From Cryobacterium breve (GTDB lineage: Bacteria; Actinomycetota; Actinomycetes; Actinomycetales; Microbacteriaceae): a DNA stretch of 64,000 nt. The stretch covers positions 1,178,001 through 1,242,000 of the forward strand of contig NZ_CP075584.1 in NCBI RefSeq assembly GCF_027594785.1. The letters are read 5' to 3'. The translations under genes were made by a program, and so were the position numbers. The notes beneath the pieces are model-generated. The model did not search any database and was not told where the DNA came from. It saw nothing but the letters and a program-made list of their open reading frames with translations. Of this stretch, positions 8,291 through 17,099 are shown one piece after another. Numbering within the stretch: the stretch's first letter is position 1; every line of letters starts with the position of its first letter.

Positions 8291-9473
8291 ATGCCCATTT
8301 CGACCATCGTGGACGTCCTCCTCGTCGTGCTCCTGCTGGGCTATGTCGTCTCCGGCTACCGGAGCGGCCTGATCGGAAGCCTGAGCGGCATCGCCGGCCT
8401 CGTCGCCGGCGGCATCGCCGCCTACTTCCTCGTTCCGCTCGTCGGAGCCTGGGTCCCCGCAGCGGAATGGCGCACCGCGGCGACCCTCGCGACCGCAGCC
8501 GTCCTCCTGCTCGGCGGCCTGTCGATCGGCGGGACCCTCGGCAGGGTGCTCCGTCCCCGGGCGGCCCGAAAGCGGCTGCTCGTCGTCGACCGGGTGTTCG
8601 GCGCCGGCGTCGCCGTCGTCGTCGCGGCGAGCATCGTGTCGATGCTCGCGTTCAGCATCGGGTCCCTCGGGGTACCGGTCCTGTCGCCCGCGATCGCCTC
8701 CTCGACGGTCGTGCGGTCGATCGACTCACTCACGCCCGATCCGGTCAAGGGCTTCCTCGCCCAGGCTCCGGGCGATGGTCGTCACCGAGGGCATCCCGCG
8801 GGTCATCGAGGCCTTCAACGGGCCGGTCCCCACGGTCCCCCTCGTCACGGCGACGAGCGCGGAACTGCTCGCCGCGCAGGATTCCGTGCTCAAGATCGTC
8901 GGGACGGCGTACGCCTGCGGTCAGAACCAGTCCGGGAGTGGCTTCGTGATCGCGCCGGACCGGGTTCTGACCAATGCGCACGTCGTCGCGGGCGTCTCAG
9001 AACCCGTCGTCGAATCCGCGGACGGCACGGCCCGCTCGGGAACCGTCGTCTACTTCGACCCGGCGGGCGACCTCGCCGTCATCGCCGTCCCCGGGCTCGA
9101 TGCCGTACCCCTCGGCCTCGGTGCCGACCTCGCAACGGGAAGCCTCGCCGTGAGCGACGGCTACCCGTACGGCGGCCCGTTCGAGACGGGACCCGCGGAG
9201 GTCGTCGCGGTCGCGCCGGCCGTCGTCGGCGACATCTACGGCGACAATCCGACCTCCCGGTCGATCTACACGCTCGCGGCGGACATCCAGCACGGCGAGT
9301 CCGGCGGTCCGCTCCTGAACCAGGACGGCAAAGTCGTCGGCGTCGTTTTTGCGAAGTCGACCGTCACTGCCAACATCGGCTACGCCCTCGCGATGGAGTC
9401 GGTCACCCCCGTCGCCGCCGAGGCGGCGTCGCTCACAGACTCCGTCGAGCCCGGGCACTGCGTCGTCGGCTAG
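8291..9473 (+). CDS. MarP-like membrane serine protease (one frame break)
   Basis: The CvpA-like N-terminal part (about 1-155) has four hydrophobic segments (TIVDVLLVVLLLGYVVSGY onward) and anchors a trypsin-like domain outside the membrane. Catalytic residues: His in LTNAHVVAGV, Asp in GDLAVIAVPG, Ser in HGESGGPLLN. A Cys pair (AYACGQ and near the C-terminus EPGHCVVG) may form a disulfide, as known for mycobacterial MarP, which is needed for acid and oxidative stress resistance. The frame breaks at 8762-8768, CAGGCTC for expected CAGCTC; removing one base gives FLAQLRAMVVTEGIPR. Corrected length 393 aa matches MarP. ATG 8291 is preceded by TTGGAG. Confidence 0.85.
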
Positions 9474-9543
9474 CCCCGCCCGGTCGATGCGAAAATAGGA
9501 AAGAACACCGGGGCGCGCGACCGTTCCCCGAGGAGAGGCCACC

Positions 9544-10289
9544 ATGACCATCACCGCTGCCGCCGACGGTTCGGCCCTCGGCAACCCGGGACCGGCCGGC
9601 TGGGCCTGGTACGTCGACGACTCCTGCTGGGACGCCGGCGGCTGGAAGCACGCCACCAACAACCAGGGCGAACTCAAGGCCGTGCTCGAGCTGTTCCGCG
9701 CGACCGCGCACCTCGACGAGGACCTGCTCGTGCTGTGCGACAGCCAGTACGTGATCAACTCGGTGACCAAGTGGATGCGCGGCTGGAAGGCCAAGGGTTG
9801 GCGCAAGGCAGACGGCAAGCCGGTGCTGAACCTCGAGCCTGCTCCAGGAGATCGACGCGGCTCTCGCCGGCCGTCGCTACCGCTTCGAATGGGTCAAGGG
9901 GCACGCGAACCACCCGCTCAATGAGGCGGCGGATGCCCGGGCGCGGGCTGTCTCCGAGGCCTACCAGCGCGGCGGGTCGATTCCGAAGGGTCCCGGGTTC
10001 GTGCGCGCGGGCACCCCGGCTGCTCCGGCGGCCCCGGCTGCCCCGGCTGCTCCGGCTGCCGGTGCCACCTCGCGAGAGCAGAAACCGGCCGTGCGCCGGG
10101 CCGTCGCCGCTCCGCCCGCCCGTGCGGCGCATCCGGAGCCTGTTCTCGTTCGACGACGCCGCCGACGCCGCCGACCCGGCCGTGCACGAGGTCTCCCTCA
10201 TGCTGTCTGCCGAACAGCACGCCCGCCTGAGCGAGCGGGCCACCCGCCTGGGCGTCAGCGTGGAGGACGCGCTCCGCGCCCTGATCTGA
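9544..10289 (+). CDS. rnhA: RNase HI with C-terminal linker and RHH-like tail (two frame breaks)
   Basis: Cleaves RNA in RNA-DNA hybrids. Catalytic acidic residues are visible: Asp in AAADGSALGNPGP, Glu in NNQGELKAV, Asp in VLCDSQYVI, Asp in NEAADARA. The frame breaks at 9835-9841 and 10136-10142, both GAGCCTG for expected GAGCTG. Corrected protein is 247 aa, about 90 longer than a minimal RNase HI. The extra part is an Ala-Pro linker (AAPAAPAAPAAPAAG) and a C-terminal segment (LSAEQHARLSERATRLGVSV, then EDALRALI) that looks like a ribbon-helix-helix or similar small helical motif. Start ATG 9544 follows GAGGAG. The tail may bind nucleic acid or a partner; that is inference. Confidence 0.85.
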
Positions 10290-10298
10290 CGGACGGGA

Positions 10299-10589
10299 TC
10301 AGTGGACGGGCAGCCAGCGGCCGTGGACGCGCTCGGTGACTTGCCACGTGATCACTCCGGCACGGATGCGGGTGCCCGCGAGGGTGTGGGCGCCGATCCG
10401 GACCGCTGAGGCCACATCGTCCGCGGTGAAGCGCACGGTCGCGCGCGCCGAACCCGCCACGACGGCGAGGTCGGACGCCTCGACGGTCGTGAGCTCGGCC
10501 GCCGCGGCCGCAGCAGCCGGCAGGACCGAGTCGGGGGCGACCCCGGGTTGCAGGCTGCCGATGGTCATGGTGATCCGGAACGAGGGCAT
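10299..10589 (-). CDS. Hypothetical 96-aa protein
   Basis: I do not recognise this protein. It is small with no signal peptide or membrane helix: an N-terminal strand (FRITMTIGSL), an Ala-rich helix (LPAAAAAAAEL), then alternating strands and helix, ending VITWQVTERVHGRWLPV. The pattern suggests a small alpha/beta fold. It lies 21 bases downstream of the DUF4255/AAA-like fusion on the same strand, with no terminator visible between, so the two are probably co-transcribed. It converges with the RNase HI gene. Coding is supported by conserved-looking composition and third-position GC. Confidence 0.6.
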   Translation of the reverse strand: MPSFRITMTIGSLQPGVAPDSVLPAAAAAAAELTTVEASDLAVVAGSARATVRFTADDVASAVRIGAHTLAGTRIRAGVITWQVTERVHGRWLPVH

Positions 10590-10610
10590 TCCTCCAGCGT
10601 ATGCGGGGGG

Positions 10611-11538
10611 TCAGCTGGCGGGGAACCGCACCTCGACCCGGGCGCGATCTGCGAGCTCGTCGCCGGAGACGCCCGTGAGCGCGATGATCACGACGCTCGG
10701 GGCGTTCCCGAGCCGGTCGAGCACGGCTCCCACGTCGATCGCGGCGTATGGGTCGTCGGGGTCGAGTTCCTCGGGGCGCACTCCGAAGACGGCATCGGCG
10801 GCGTCGACCAGGAGTACAGCGCCCACGTCTTTCACCCGCTCGAACAGCCGGTCGAGCGTCGCATCGGTCTCCTCGGGGGACGACGCGACGACGCTGTCCA
10901 GCCCGACGGTGACGAGGGCCTTGCCGAGCTCTTTCGCAGCGGACGCTGCCGCAGCCGCCTTCGCACCGGCATCCGTGCCGCTGAACACGGCGATCGCCCC
11001 GGCGCCCGCGAGCTTCACGACGTCGCGGATCGTTCCGAGCTTCGTGACCCGTTCCGTCGTGTCGAGGGTGAATGACGCCATCACTGCGAACGAGACGCGC
11101 AGGGGGGCGGCGGATGCCTGCCAGAGCGAGGTGAGCACCTCGGTCGTGAGCGGCGAGGGGGTGAGCCAGACCTGGAGTTTTTCACTCGACGTCACGGGAA
11201 CCGTGAGTACCGGGTGCCGCTCGATCGCGGCCTGGGCGGTGCCGAAGTCGCGGTGGCTCGCCGCGTCGGTGTCCTCGATGTCGGCCGCGAAGGCGCTTAC
11301 GAGGTAGCGCAGGCTCCGCGATGACCCGGCTGGGCCCGTGCTGGGTGCTCGCCTCGCGATAGCTGATCAGGCTGTCGCTGTAGAGGAACAGGTTGATCGA
11401 CGACCCGGTGACCCCGGTGCGTGCGACGTCGAGGCTGCGCGCCGTCACGTTCAGGCCGAAGGGCGACCCGGCGAGCATCGACTGGAGCGCCACAGTGGTG
11501 GCCGCGATCACCTGCCCGTAGTTCGAGAGCGACGACAT
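10611..11538 (-). CDS. DUF4255 (Pvc16_N) domain fused to a degenerate AAA+ domain (one frame break)
   Basis: Corrected length is 308 aa. Residues about 1-165 match DUF4255/Pvc16_N, the tail-terminator-like domain of contractile injection systems: an NYGQVIAATTVALQSML start, SSINLFLYSDS, ELRYLVSAFAADIEDTDAAS, the PVLTVP block, TEVLTSLWQASAAPLRVSFA. Residues about 175-308 align with AAA+ ATPases of the same systems, but Walker A reads FSGTDAGAKAAAA with no GK(T/S), and Walker B reads LLVDAADAVFG with Ala for the catalytic Glu; YAAIDVGAVLDRL follows as in Afp15/Pvc15 proteins. It should not hydrolyse ATP. The frame breaks at 11310-11316 (CAGGCTC for CAGCTC). No sheath, tube or baseplate genes are nearby. 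Domain calls are from memory of the families. Confidence 0.72.
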
Positions 11539-11629
11539 GGCGACTCCGTCTTCTGGGGCAGGAACCCGCCACCGATTTCACGCTACTCCGCCTGACCGCG
11601 CAGGTCGAGGACTTCTCGTGCCGGCCGGA

Positions 11630-12739
11630 TCAGAACCGGATGTCCGACCTCGACACGGTGAGCTCGTGCAGCACGTCGGGCAGCACCTCCACGCCGATGC
11701 CCGGACCGGTCGGAACCCGGAGATGGCCGTCCTCGAGCACGAACGGCTCCGTCAGGTCCTGGGCGTAATAGCGGCTCGAGGCGGAGGTGTCCCCCGGCAG
11801 CACGAAGTCGGGCAGCCCGGCGAGCGCGACGTTCGCCGCCCGGCCGATGCCGGTCTCGAGCATGCCACCGCACCACACCGGAACACCGTGGGCGGCCGCG
11901 ACGTCGTGGATCCGCCTGGCCTCGAGGTACCCGCCGACCCGGGAGGGCTTGACGTTGATGATGCTGCACGCTCCGAGGGTGATCGCGGCGGCGGCGTCCC
12001 GCGCGGACTCGATCGATTCGTCGAGGCAGACCGGGGTCTGGATGAGCTTGGCGAGGGCGGCGTGCCCGAGCATGTCGTCCTCTGGGAGCGGCTGTTCGAT
12101 CAGGAGCAGGTCGAAGGGGTCGAGGCGGGCGAGGTGGCGGGCATCGGCGAGGGTGTACGCGGTGTTCGCGTCGACCTGCAGCAGCACGTCCGGCCCGAAG
12201 CGCTCGCGCACGGCGCGCACGGGGCCGAGGTCCCAGCCCGGCTCGATCTTGAGCTTGATCCGGAGGTAGCCCTCATCGAGGTATCCCTCGACGGCGGCGA
12301 GGAGCCGGTCGATCGAGTCCATGATTCCGACCGAGACGCCCGCGGGGACGAGGTCGTTCACCGCTCCGAGGTAGCCCCCGAACGAGACTCCGGAGGCGCG
12401 GAGCTGGGCGTCGAGGATCGCGGTCTCGAGGGCGGCCTTGGACATCCGGTGCCCCTTGACCGCGGCGAGCGCCGGCTCGACCCGCTCAGCGGTGAGCCGG
12501 TTGCCGGCGGCGGCGAGCCGCGGGGTCAGGTGGTCGCGGATCACGAGTTCGCAGCCGTCGAGGAACTCGGAACTGTAGAGGGGTTCGGCCTCTGCGGCGC
12601 ACTCGGCCCAGCCCTCGGCATCCGCAGTGGTCACGTGCACGAGGAGCGCCTCCCGCTCGGACACCGAGCCGAAGGAGGTGCGGAACGGGCTGACGAGCGG
12701 CAGGCGCACCCGGCGCAGTTCGACGTTCTCGATCTTCAT
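11630..12739 (-). CDS. menC: o-Succinylbenzoate synthase, MenC type 2 / N-acylamino acid racemase family
   Basis: Enolase-superfamily enzyme, 369 aa. It probably dehydrates SHCHC to o-succinylbenzoate in menaquinone synthesis; members also racemise N-acylamino acids. Motifs: YLRIKLKIEPGWD with the catalytic KxK lysine, metal ligands Asp in LLQVDANTAYT, Glu in LIEQPLPEDD and Asp in CLDESI, and the second lysine in INVKPSRVGG. A GGMLETGIGRAANVALA stretch follows, typical of this branch. ATG 12739 gives the canonical MKIENVELRRVRLPL start. It stands alone with no other men genes in the window, so the menaquinone role rests on family membership. Confidence 0.85.
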   Translation of the reverse strand: MKIENVELRRVRLPLVSPFRTSFGSVSEREALLVHVTTADAEGWAECAAEAEPLYSSEFLDGCELVIRDHLTPRLAAAGNRLTAERVEPALAAVKGHRMSKAALETAILDAQLRASGVSFGGYLGAVNDLVPAGVSVGIMDSIDRLLAAVEGYLDEGYLRIKLKIEPGWDLGPVRAVRERFGPDVLLQVDANTAYTLADARHLARLDPFDLLLIEQPLPEDDMLGHAALAKLIQTPVCLDESIESARDAAAAITLGACSIINVKPSRVGGYLEARRIHDVAAAHGVPVWCGGMLETGIGRAANVALAGLPDFVLPGDTSASSRYYAQDLTEPFVLEDGHLRVPTGPGIGVEVLPDVLHELTVSRSDIRF

Positions 12740-12815
12740 CCCGGTTTCCTCCGTCTCGCGCCCCGGCCACGAGCGCCCTCTCCCCGAATCTAACGCGTCG
12801 AAAGAACCAGGGAGC

Positions 12816-14278
12816 TCACCACACCGTGCGAGAGCGCTCCTGCGCGACGACGGCCTCACGGTCGGCGAGACGACCCAGTCCGGCCAGCGGCTGGCTCATC
12901 CGGTGGTTGCCGCGGATGCGCGGCTCGACCCGGTCGAGGAAGGCCCAGTAGCCGGCGGTGAAGGGGCAGGCGTCCTCGCCGAGTCGTTTCTTCGGGTTGA
13001 ACGGGCAGCCGCCGCAGAAATCGCTCATCGTCGAGATGTATGCGCCGCCCGACGTGTATGGCTTGGTCGCGACGATGCCGCCGTCGGCATGCTGGGACAT
13101 CCCGACGACGTTGGCCGGCATCACCCACGGCGTGCCGTCCACGAACGCCGCGATGAACCAGTCGTTCAGCTCGCCCGGGTGATAGCCGCGCTGGAGGGCC
13201 TGGTTGCCCAGGATCATCAGGCGCTGGATGTGGTGGGCCCAGCCCGTGTCGGCGACGGCGTTCAGCACGTGGCTGACGCAGGCGGCGCGCACGCCGGAGC
13301 CGTCGAGCTCACGGAAGGACCTGGGCAGTGGCTCGTGGGCGCCCAGGAAGTTGCTGCTGCCGACATAGTCGGGGCCGAGGTGCCAGTAGAGGTGCCACAC
13401 CCAGTCCCGCCAGCCCATCAGCTGGCGGACGACGGCCTCGACGCTCTGCAGCGGCGCCGCTCCGCTCGCGTGGGCGGCGACGACCGCATCGATCACCTCG
13501 CGCGGGTGCAACAGCCCCAGGTTCAGCGGAACGCTCAACCGGGAGTGCGCCATTGCATCGTCTCCGCGCAGCGACGCGTCCTCGAAGGGGCCGAAGTCGT
13601 TCAGGCGGGTCTCGATGAAGTCGTCGAGGGCGGCCAGGGCTTCGGCCCGGGTCGCGGCGAAGCGTCGCGGCCCGTCGCGGCCGATCAGGGTGATCCGGCC
13701 ATCCGCCTGCAGCCGGTCGAGGTCGCGGCGCACCTCGGCGTCGATGTCGTCTTCGACCGGGGTCCACGGGTCGGGCAGGCCGAGGCCGACGGCCCCACGG
13801 GGTGGCGGGCGGCGGTTGTCGTGGTCGAAGTTGAACCGGCCGCCCTCGGGGTCTGGTCCGCGCATCAGGACGCCGGTCCGGGCGCGCACCGAACGGTAGA
13901 ACTGCTCGAGCACCAGCCGGGAGGCCGGTCGGCCCGCCGCCCAGTGCGCGAAGTCGGCCTCGCTCGTGACGAAACCCCGGCTGGGCAGCACGTCGGCGCC
14001 GAGTTCGGCCACGAGCGCCCGCGCCCCCAGCTGGTGGGATCGATCACCTCGAGCGGACGGCCGGAGAGCACGTCGCGATAGTGCTCCGTGCGCAGGAATT
14101 CCACCCGATCGCCGAGTTCCCGCGCCCGGTGCCGCAGCGCGCTGAGGATCAGGTGCGCCTTCGCCCGGTGGTACGGCCTGCGGCCCAGGACCCCGACGGC
14201 CTCGACCAGGACGATCGGTCCGCCGTCGTCGAAATGCGGTCCGAGCTGGTCGGCGAACAGGAATCGGGGCACCGGCAT
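12816..14278 (-). CDS. FeS photolyase/cryptochrome (PhrB-like), one frame break
   Basis: DNA photolyase of the iron-sulfur bacterial cryptochrome/photolyase group, expected to repair (6-4) photoproducts with FAD. N-terminal RFLFADQLGPHF and PYHRAKAHLILSALRH form the antenna domain. The C-terminal FAD domain contains WGWRDWVWHLYW-type helices, HHIQRLMILGN, and the cluster cysteines in ACVSHV and CGGCPFNPKKRLGEDACPF. The frame breaks at 14024-14028, a run of five C on the plus strand; six would give PTSWGARALVAELGADV. This is a one-base loss, unlike the insertion seen in most broken genes here. Corrected length 487 aa is normal. ATG 14278 begins MPVPRFLFADQ. Confidence 0.83.
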
Positions 14279-14369
14279 GGTCGTGAGTCTAGAGCCGGGC
14301 ACGCGCATCAGATTCCGCCGGTCGTGCTGTTCGGGGCGGATGCCCAGCGGCCACCGGTTAACCTCGGGT

Positions 14370-15320
14370 ATGGGCAGGTTCACGGACAGCTGGCGATCGC
14401 ATCTTCTCTCGACGCTGTCCGGAAACTCCGAGGGACGGCCCTCGTGGGTGGAGAAGATGGAACGCGGCGACGACGCCGGATTCTTCGGGCCCGAATCGGC
14501 CGCGTGGGCGGTGCACGGCGGGATGGCGACGATGGTCGCCGGGATCCGCGCGTTGTTGATGCAGACCCTGCACCCGGGCGCGATGGCCGGGGTGCACGAC
14601 TGGTCGCGATACAAGGAGGATCCGCTCGGGCGCCTCTCCGGGACGATCCAGTGGCTCGTGACCGTGACCTTCGCCGACACGACCGTCGCGACCGAGGAAT
14701 CGACGCGGGTCGGCCGCTTCCACGACCGGGTGACGGGCACCTACCTCGATGCGGCGGGAGTCTCGCGACCCTACGCCGCCGGGGACCCCGAACTGCTCTC
14801 CTGGGTGCACATCGTCTTCACGGATGCCTTCCTCGAGTCGCACAAGCTCTGGGGCGGCGGCATCCCGGGCGGCGCCGACGGTTACGTGCGCGAATGGGCG
14901 AAGGCCGGCGAACTGGTGGGAGTGCAGGACCCGCCGCGGTCGGCGGCGGAGCTCGCCGCCCAACTCGCCGCCTTCACCGAAACCGGGACGCTGAAGAGCG
15001 ACGAGCGCGTCGCCGAGGCGGTGCGCTTCATCCGCAATCCGCCGCTGCGACGCGGGATGCTGCCGTTCTACCGGGTGATGTTCGCCGGGGCGGTCGCCTC
15101 GCTCCCGCGCCAGTATCGACAGCTGCTCGGCCTGCGCCGCTCGATGTTCCCGGTCGTCTGGGCGACCGGGGCCGTTCTCCGCATCGTGCGGATGCTGCTC
15201 GGCGCCTCCTCGACGTCCGAGGACGCCGCCCGGACCCGCATCGCCCGCATCGCCCGTGCCCGCCTCGCGCCCGAGCCCGACGCTGAGGTGTCGCAGATCG
15301 ACGTTCCCGAGCCGACTTAA
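14370..15320 (+). CDS. MpaB-like / rubber-oxygenase family (DUF2236) protein
   Basis: 316-aa soluble alpha-helical protein. Family features: GFFGPESAAWAVHGGMATM, LLMQTLHPGAMAGVHDWSRY, and a helix with WVHIVFTDAFLESHKLWGG. The histidines probably coordinate heme b as in Lcp rubber oxygenase; catalytic activity of most bacterial members is unknown. Start ATG 14370 (MGRFTDSWRSHLLS). The last residues, EVSQIDVPEPT, are encoded by the left half of a dispersed inverted repeat, and the TAA stop lies inside that repeat, so the repeat has supplied the C-terminus. It converges on a minus-strand membrane protein gene. Confidence 0.78.
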   Translation: MGRFTDSWRSHLLSTLSGNSEGRPSWVEKMERGDDAGFFGPESAAWAVHGGMATMVAGIRALLMQTLHPGAMAGVHDWSRYKEDPLGRLSGTIQWLVTVTFADTTVATEESTRVGRFHDRVTGTYLDAAGVSRPYAAGDPELLSWVHIVFTDAFLESHKLWGGGIPGGADGYVREWAKAGELVGVQDPPRSAAELAAQLAAFTETGTLKSDERVAEAVRFIRNPPLRRGMLPFYRVMFAGAVASLPRQYRQLLGLRRSMFPVVWATGAVLRIVRMLLGASSTSEDAARTRIARIARARLAPEPDAEVSQIDVPEPT

Positions 15321-15340
15321 CGTCGATCTGCGACACTTCA
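15282..15340. repeat. Palindromic repeat copy 1 (GAGGTGTCGCA family)
   Basis: Left arm GCTGAGGTGTCGCAGATCGA continues to 15305; right arm 15319-15340 pairs with 21 of 22 bases. It sits between convergent genes, overlapping the 3' end of the MpaB-like gene and, after frame correction, the stop of the facing gene. Copies 2 and 3 are at 18171-18228 and 56114-56174. A bidirectional terminator or REP-like role is inferred. Confidence 0.85.
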
Positions 15341-16385
15341 CGGAGCCTGCCGCAGCATCCGTCGGTGACAGGGCGGCGCGGGAGGCTGCGGCCAGCACGA
15401 GCGTCGCCGCCACCGCGCCGACAGCGATGAGCGCGATGGAGAGGGTCGTCACGAGCGCGTCCGGGCGCACGATCGACTGTCCGGCGAGCGCCTGCCCGGT
15501 GAGGATCGCGAGGACACCGAGATAGAGCCCGATCACGAGCCGGACCAGCCGCAACCGCACCACCGGTGCACGCAGCATGACCAGCCGGGAAGCGAGCACC
15601 TCGAGCAGCAGGGCCGTGAGCGGGATCACCTGGAGGGCGTGCATTCCGACGAAGTGCGGAATCCGCAGGTCGCCGGCGACGGTGCTCCAGCCGAGGAGCG
15701 GGAGCCCCGGGCCGCCGTCAGGGACGCCGACGGTGTGCGCACCGACGATGCCCTGGAAGGCGTCGAGTTGTGCGGCGGTCGGCCCGGTCATCAGGAACGC
15801 GAGGCCCATCCCGATCACGGCGATCACGCTGCCGGCCCGGATCGCGAGTGACCTGGCGGGATCGCCGAGGTCCGTGCGGAACAACAGCACCGCCGTGAGG
15901 AGGGCGGCCATCCAGACGACCACGATGGAGACGGCCATCACCGACCACAGCGTCGCCGACATCGGGGTGGACACATTGAAGTGGCTCGTGACGCCGAGGG
16001 AGGCTGCACCGACGATGATCACCATTTCGATGACGAGCCCGATCGTCGACACCGTGCCGATCCACCAGGCCAGTCGACGACGACGCGCGGAGAGGATGCC
16101 GAGCAGCCAGGCGAGGCTCGCGGCGTAGATGAGCACGCTGAGCGAGAACTTGAGCGGCTTGGCCCAGACCGGCGCGCCGGTGAGGCTGCGCTGGTCGACC
16201 AGCAGCCCGACCAGGCAGACCACCACGAGCACCGCCATGGCGGCTGAGGCCGCGAGCAGCGGTCGATGCCAGGCGAGTGTGCGCAGGGCGGGCCAGTCGG
16301 TGGCCGGTCGTTGGCCGGCGTCGACGGATGCCGGCGATGTCGCGCGGCCGGACGCCGGGCGCTCTGGAAACTCGGGGGTGTTCAT
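15338..16385 (-). CDS. Multi-pass membrane protein of unknown function (stop lost by frame break)
   Basis: I do not recognise the family. Corrected length is 348 aa with about nine or ten hydrophobic segments (LLAASAAMAVLVVVCLVGLL, then SLSVLIYAASLAWLLGIL onward), a conserved-looking GAPVWAKPLKFSLS loop and HFVGMHALQVIPLTALL with histidines that could bind heme or metal. As written, the frame has no stop until 14358 and would run antisense through the whole oxygenase gene. At 15343-15349 the plus strand has GAGCCTG; removing one C makes the end AAAAP followed by TGA at 15338-15340, immediately at the repeat. That is by far the more natural gene. ATG 16385. Confidence 0.72.
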
Positions 16386-16457
16386 GGGTCGCTCCCTGTT
16401 CTGTCGGTCGAGTGGTGGCGGTGCGGTAGGTCGTGCTGTCGTGCTGTCGTGCGATGT

Positions 16458-17099
16458 TCAGGGGGTATGGTCGGGTGCCGCCTCGGGCGGCTGTCCGTAG
16501 CGGAGGGCGGCGATGTGTTCCTGTGCAGCGCGGCGGAGTCCGGAGAAGAGCTTGTCGCCGAGAACGGTGCCGACGACGACGGTCTCGCCCTTCGCTGCCC
16601 GGTCGACCCGGGCATCCAGCTCGTCGATGTCGGCCTCCGCGGCCAGCAGGGCGGCGGCGGCGTACCGGTCGAACCAGCCGCGGACGTCGATCTGGCCGAC
16701 CTCGGCGAAGGTGTCGACGACCCGCGCCGCGGCCAGTCGACCGGGGTTCGCCGCCGAGACATGCCAGCCGGCGGTGAGGGCGTCCACCCTGGCCAGCGCT
16801 TCCGCGCTCACCGTGGACTCGTCGATCGTGGCAGACACCGAGTGCTGGGCGATCTCGAACGTCTCCGGAAGCGACCGCTCGGAGTCGATGGCCTCGAGTA
16901 CCCGCCGGACGGCCGCGACGCTCAGCCCGCCGACCTCGGTGAGGCCGCGGATCAGTCGGATGCGCTCGAGGTGCGACTCCGCGTACAGCGCCTGGTTCGG
17001 CCCGGAGCGCTCCCCGCCGGCGAGGAGGGTCTCCCGCTGGTAGTACTTGATCGTCGCAACGGGGGTCCCGCTCCGGGTGCTCAGTTCTGCCATTCTCAT
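16458..17099 (-). CDS. MerR-family transcriptional regulator
   Basis: 213 aa. The N-terminal winged helix is typical: MAELSTRSGTPVATIKYYQR, GPNQALYAESHLERIRLIRG, VGGLSVAAVRRVLEAID. A coiled region and a C-terminal helical ligand/dimer domain (to about 213) carry no Cys pair suggesting a metal sensor. The start ATG 17099 overlaps the stop of the epimerase gene (ATGA), so the pair is co-transcribed and coupled. A promoter with the 19-base spacer typical of MerR control precedes the epimerase gene. The inducer is unknown. Confidence 0.85.
   Translation of the reverse strand: MRMAELSTRSGTPVATIKYYQRETLLAGGERSGPNQALYAESHLERIRLIRGLTEVGGLSVAAVRRVLEAIDSERSLPETFEIAQHSVSATIDESTVSAEALARVDALTAGWHVSAANPGRLAAARVVDTFAEVGQIDVRGWFDRYAAAALLAAEADIDELDARVDRAAKGETVVVGTVLGDKLFSGLRRAAQEHIAALRYGQPPEAAPDHTP

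Noticed and set aside
10611-11538. A complete contractile injection system cluster
   Set aside because: Only the DUF4255/AAA-like fusion was found; no sheath, tube, baseplate, spike or toxin genes are in the window.
14358-15337. 675-aa membrane protein with a long soluble C-terminus
   Set aside because: The added part is an antisense shadow of the oxygenase gene, exposed only by the one-base insertion at 15343-15349.
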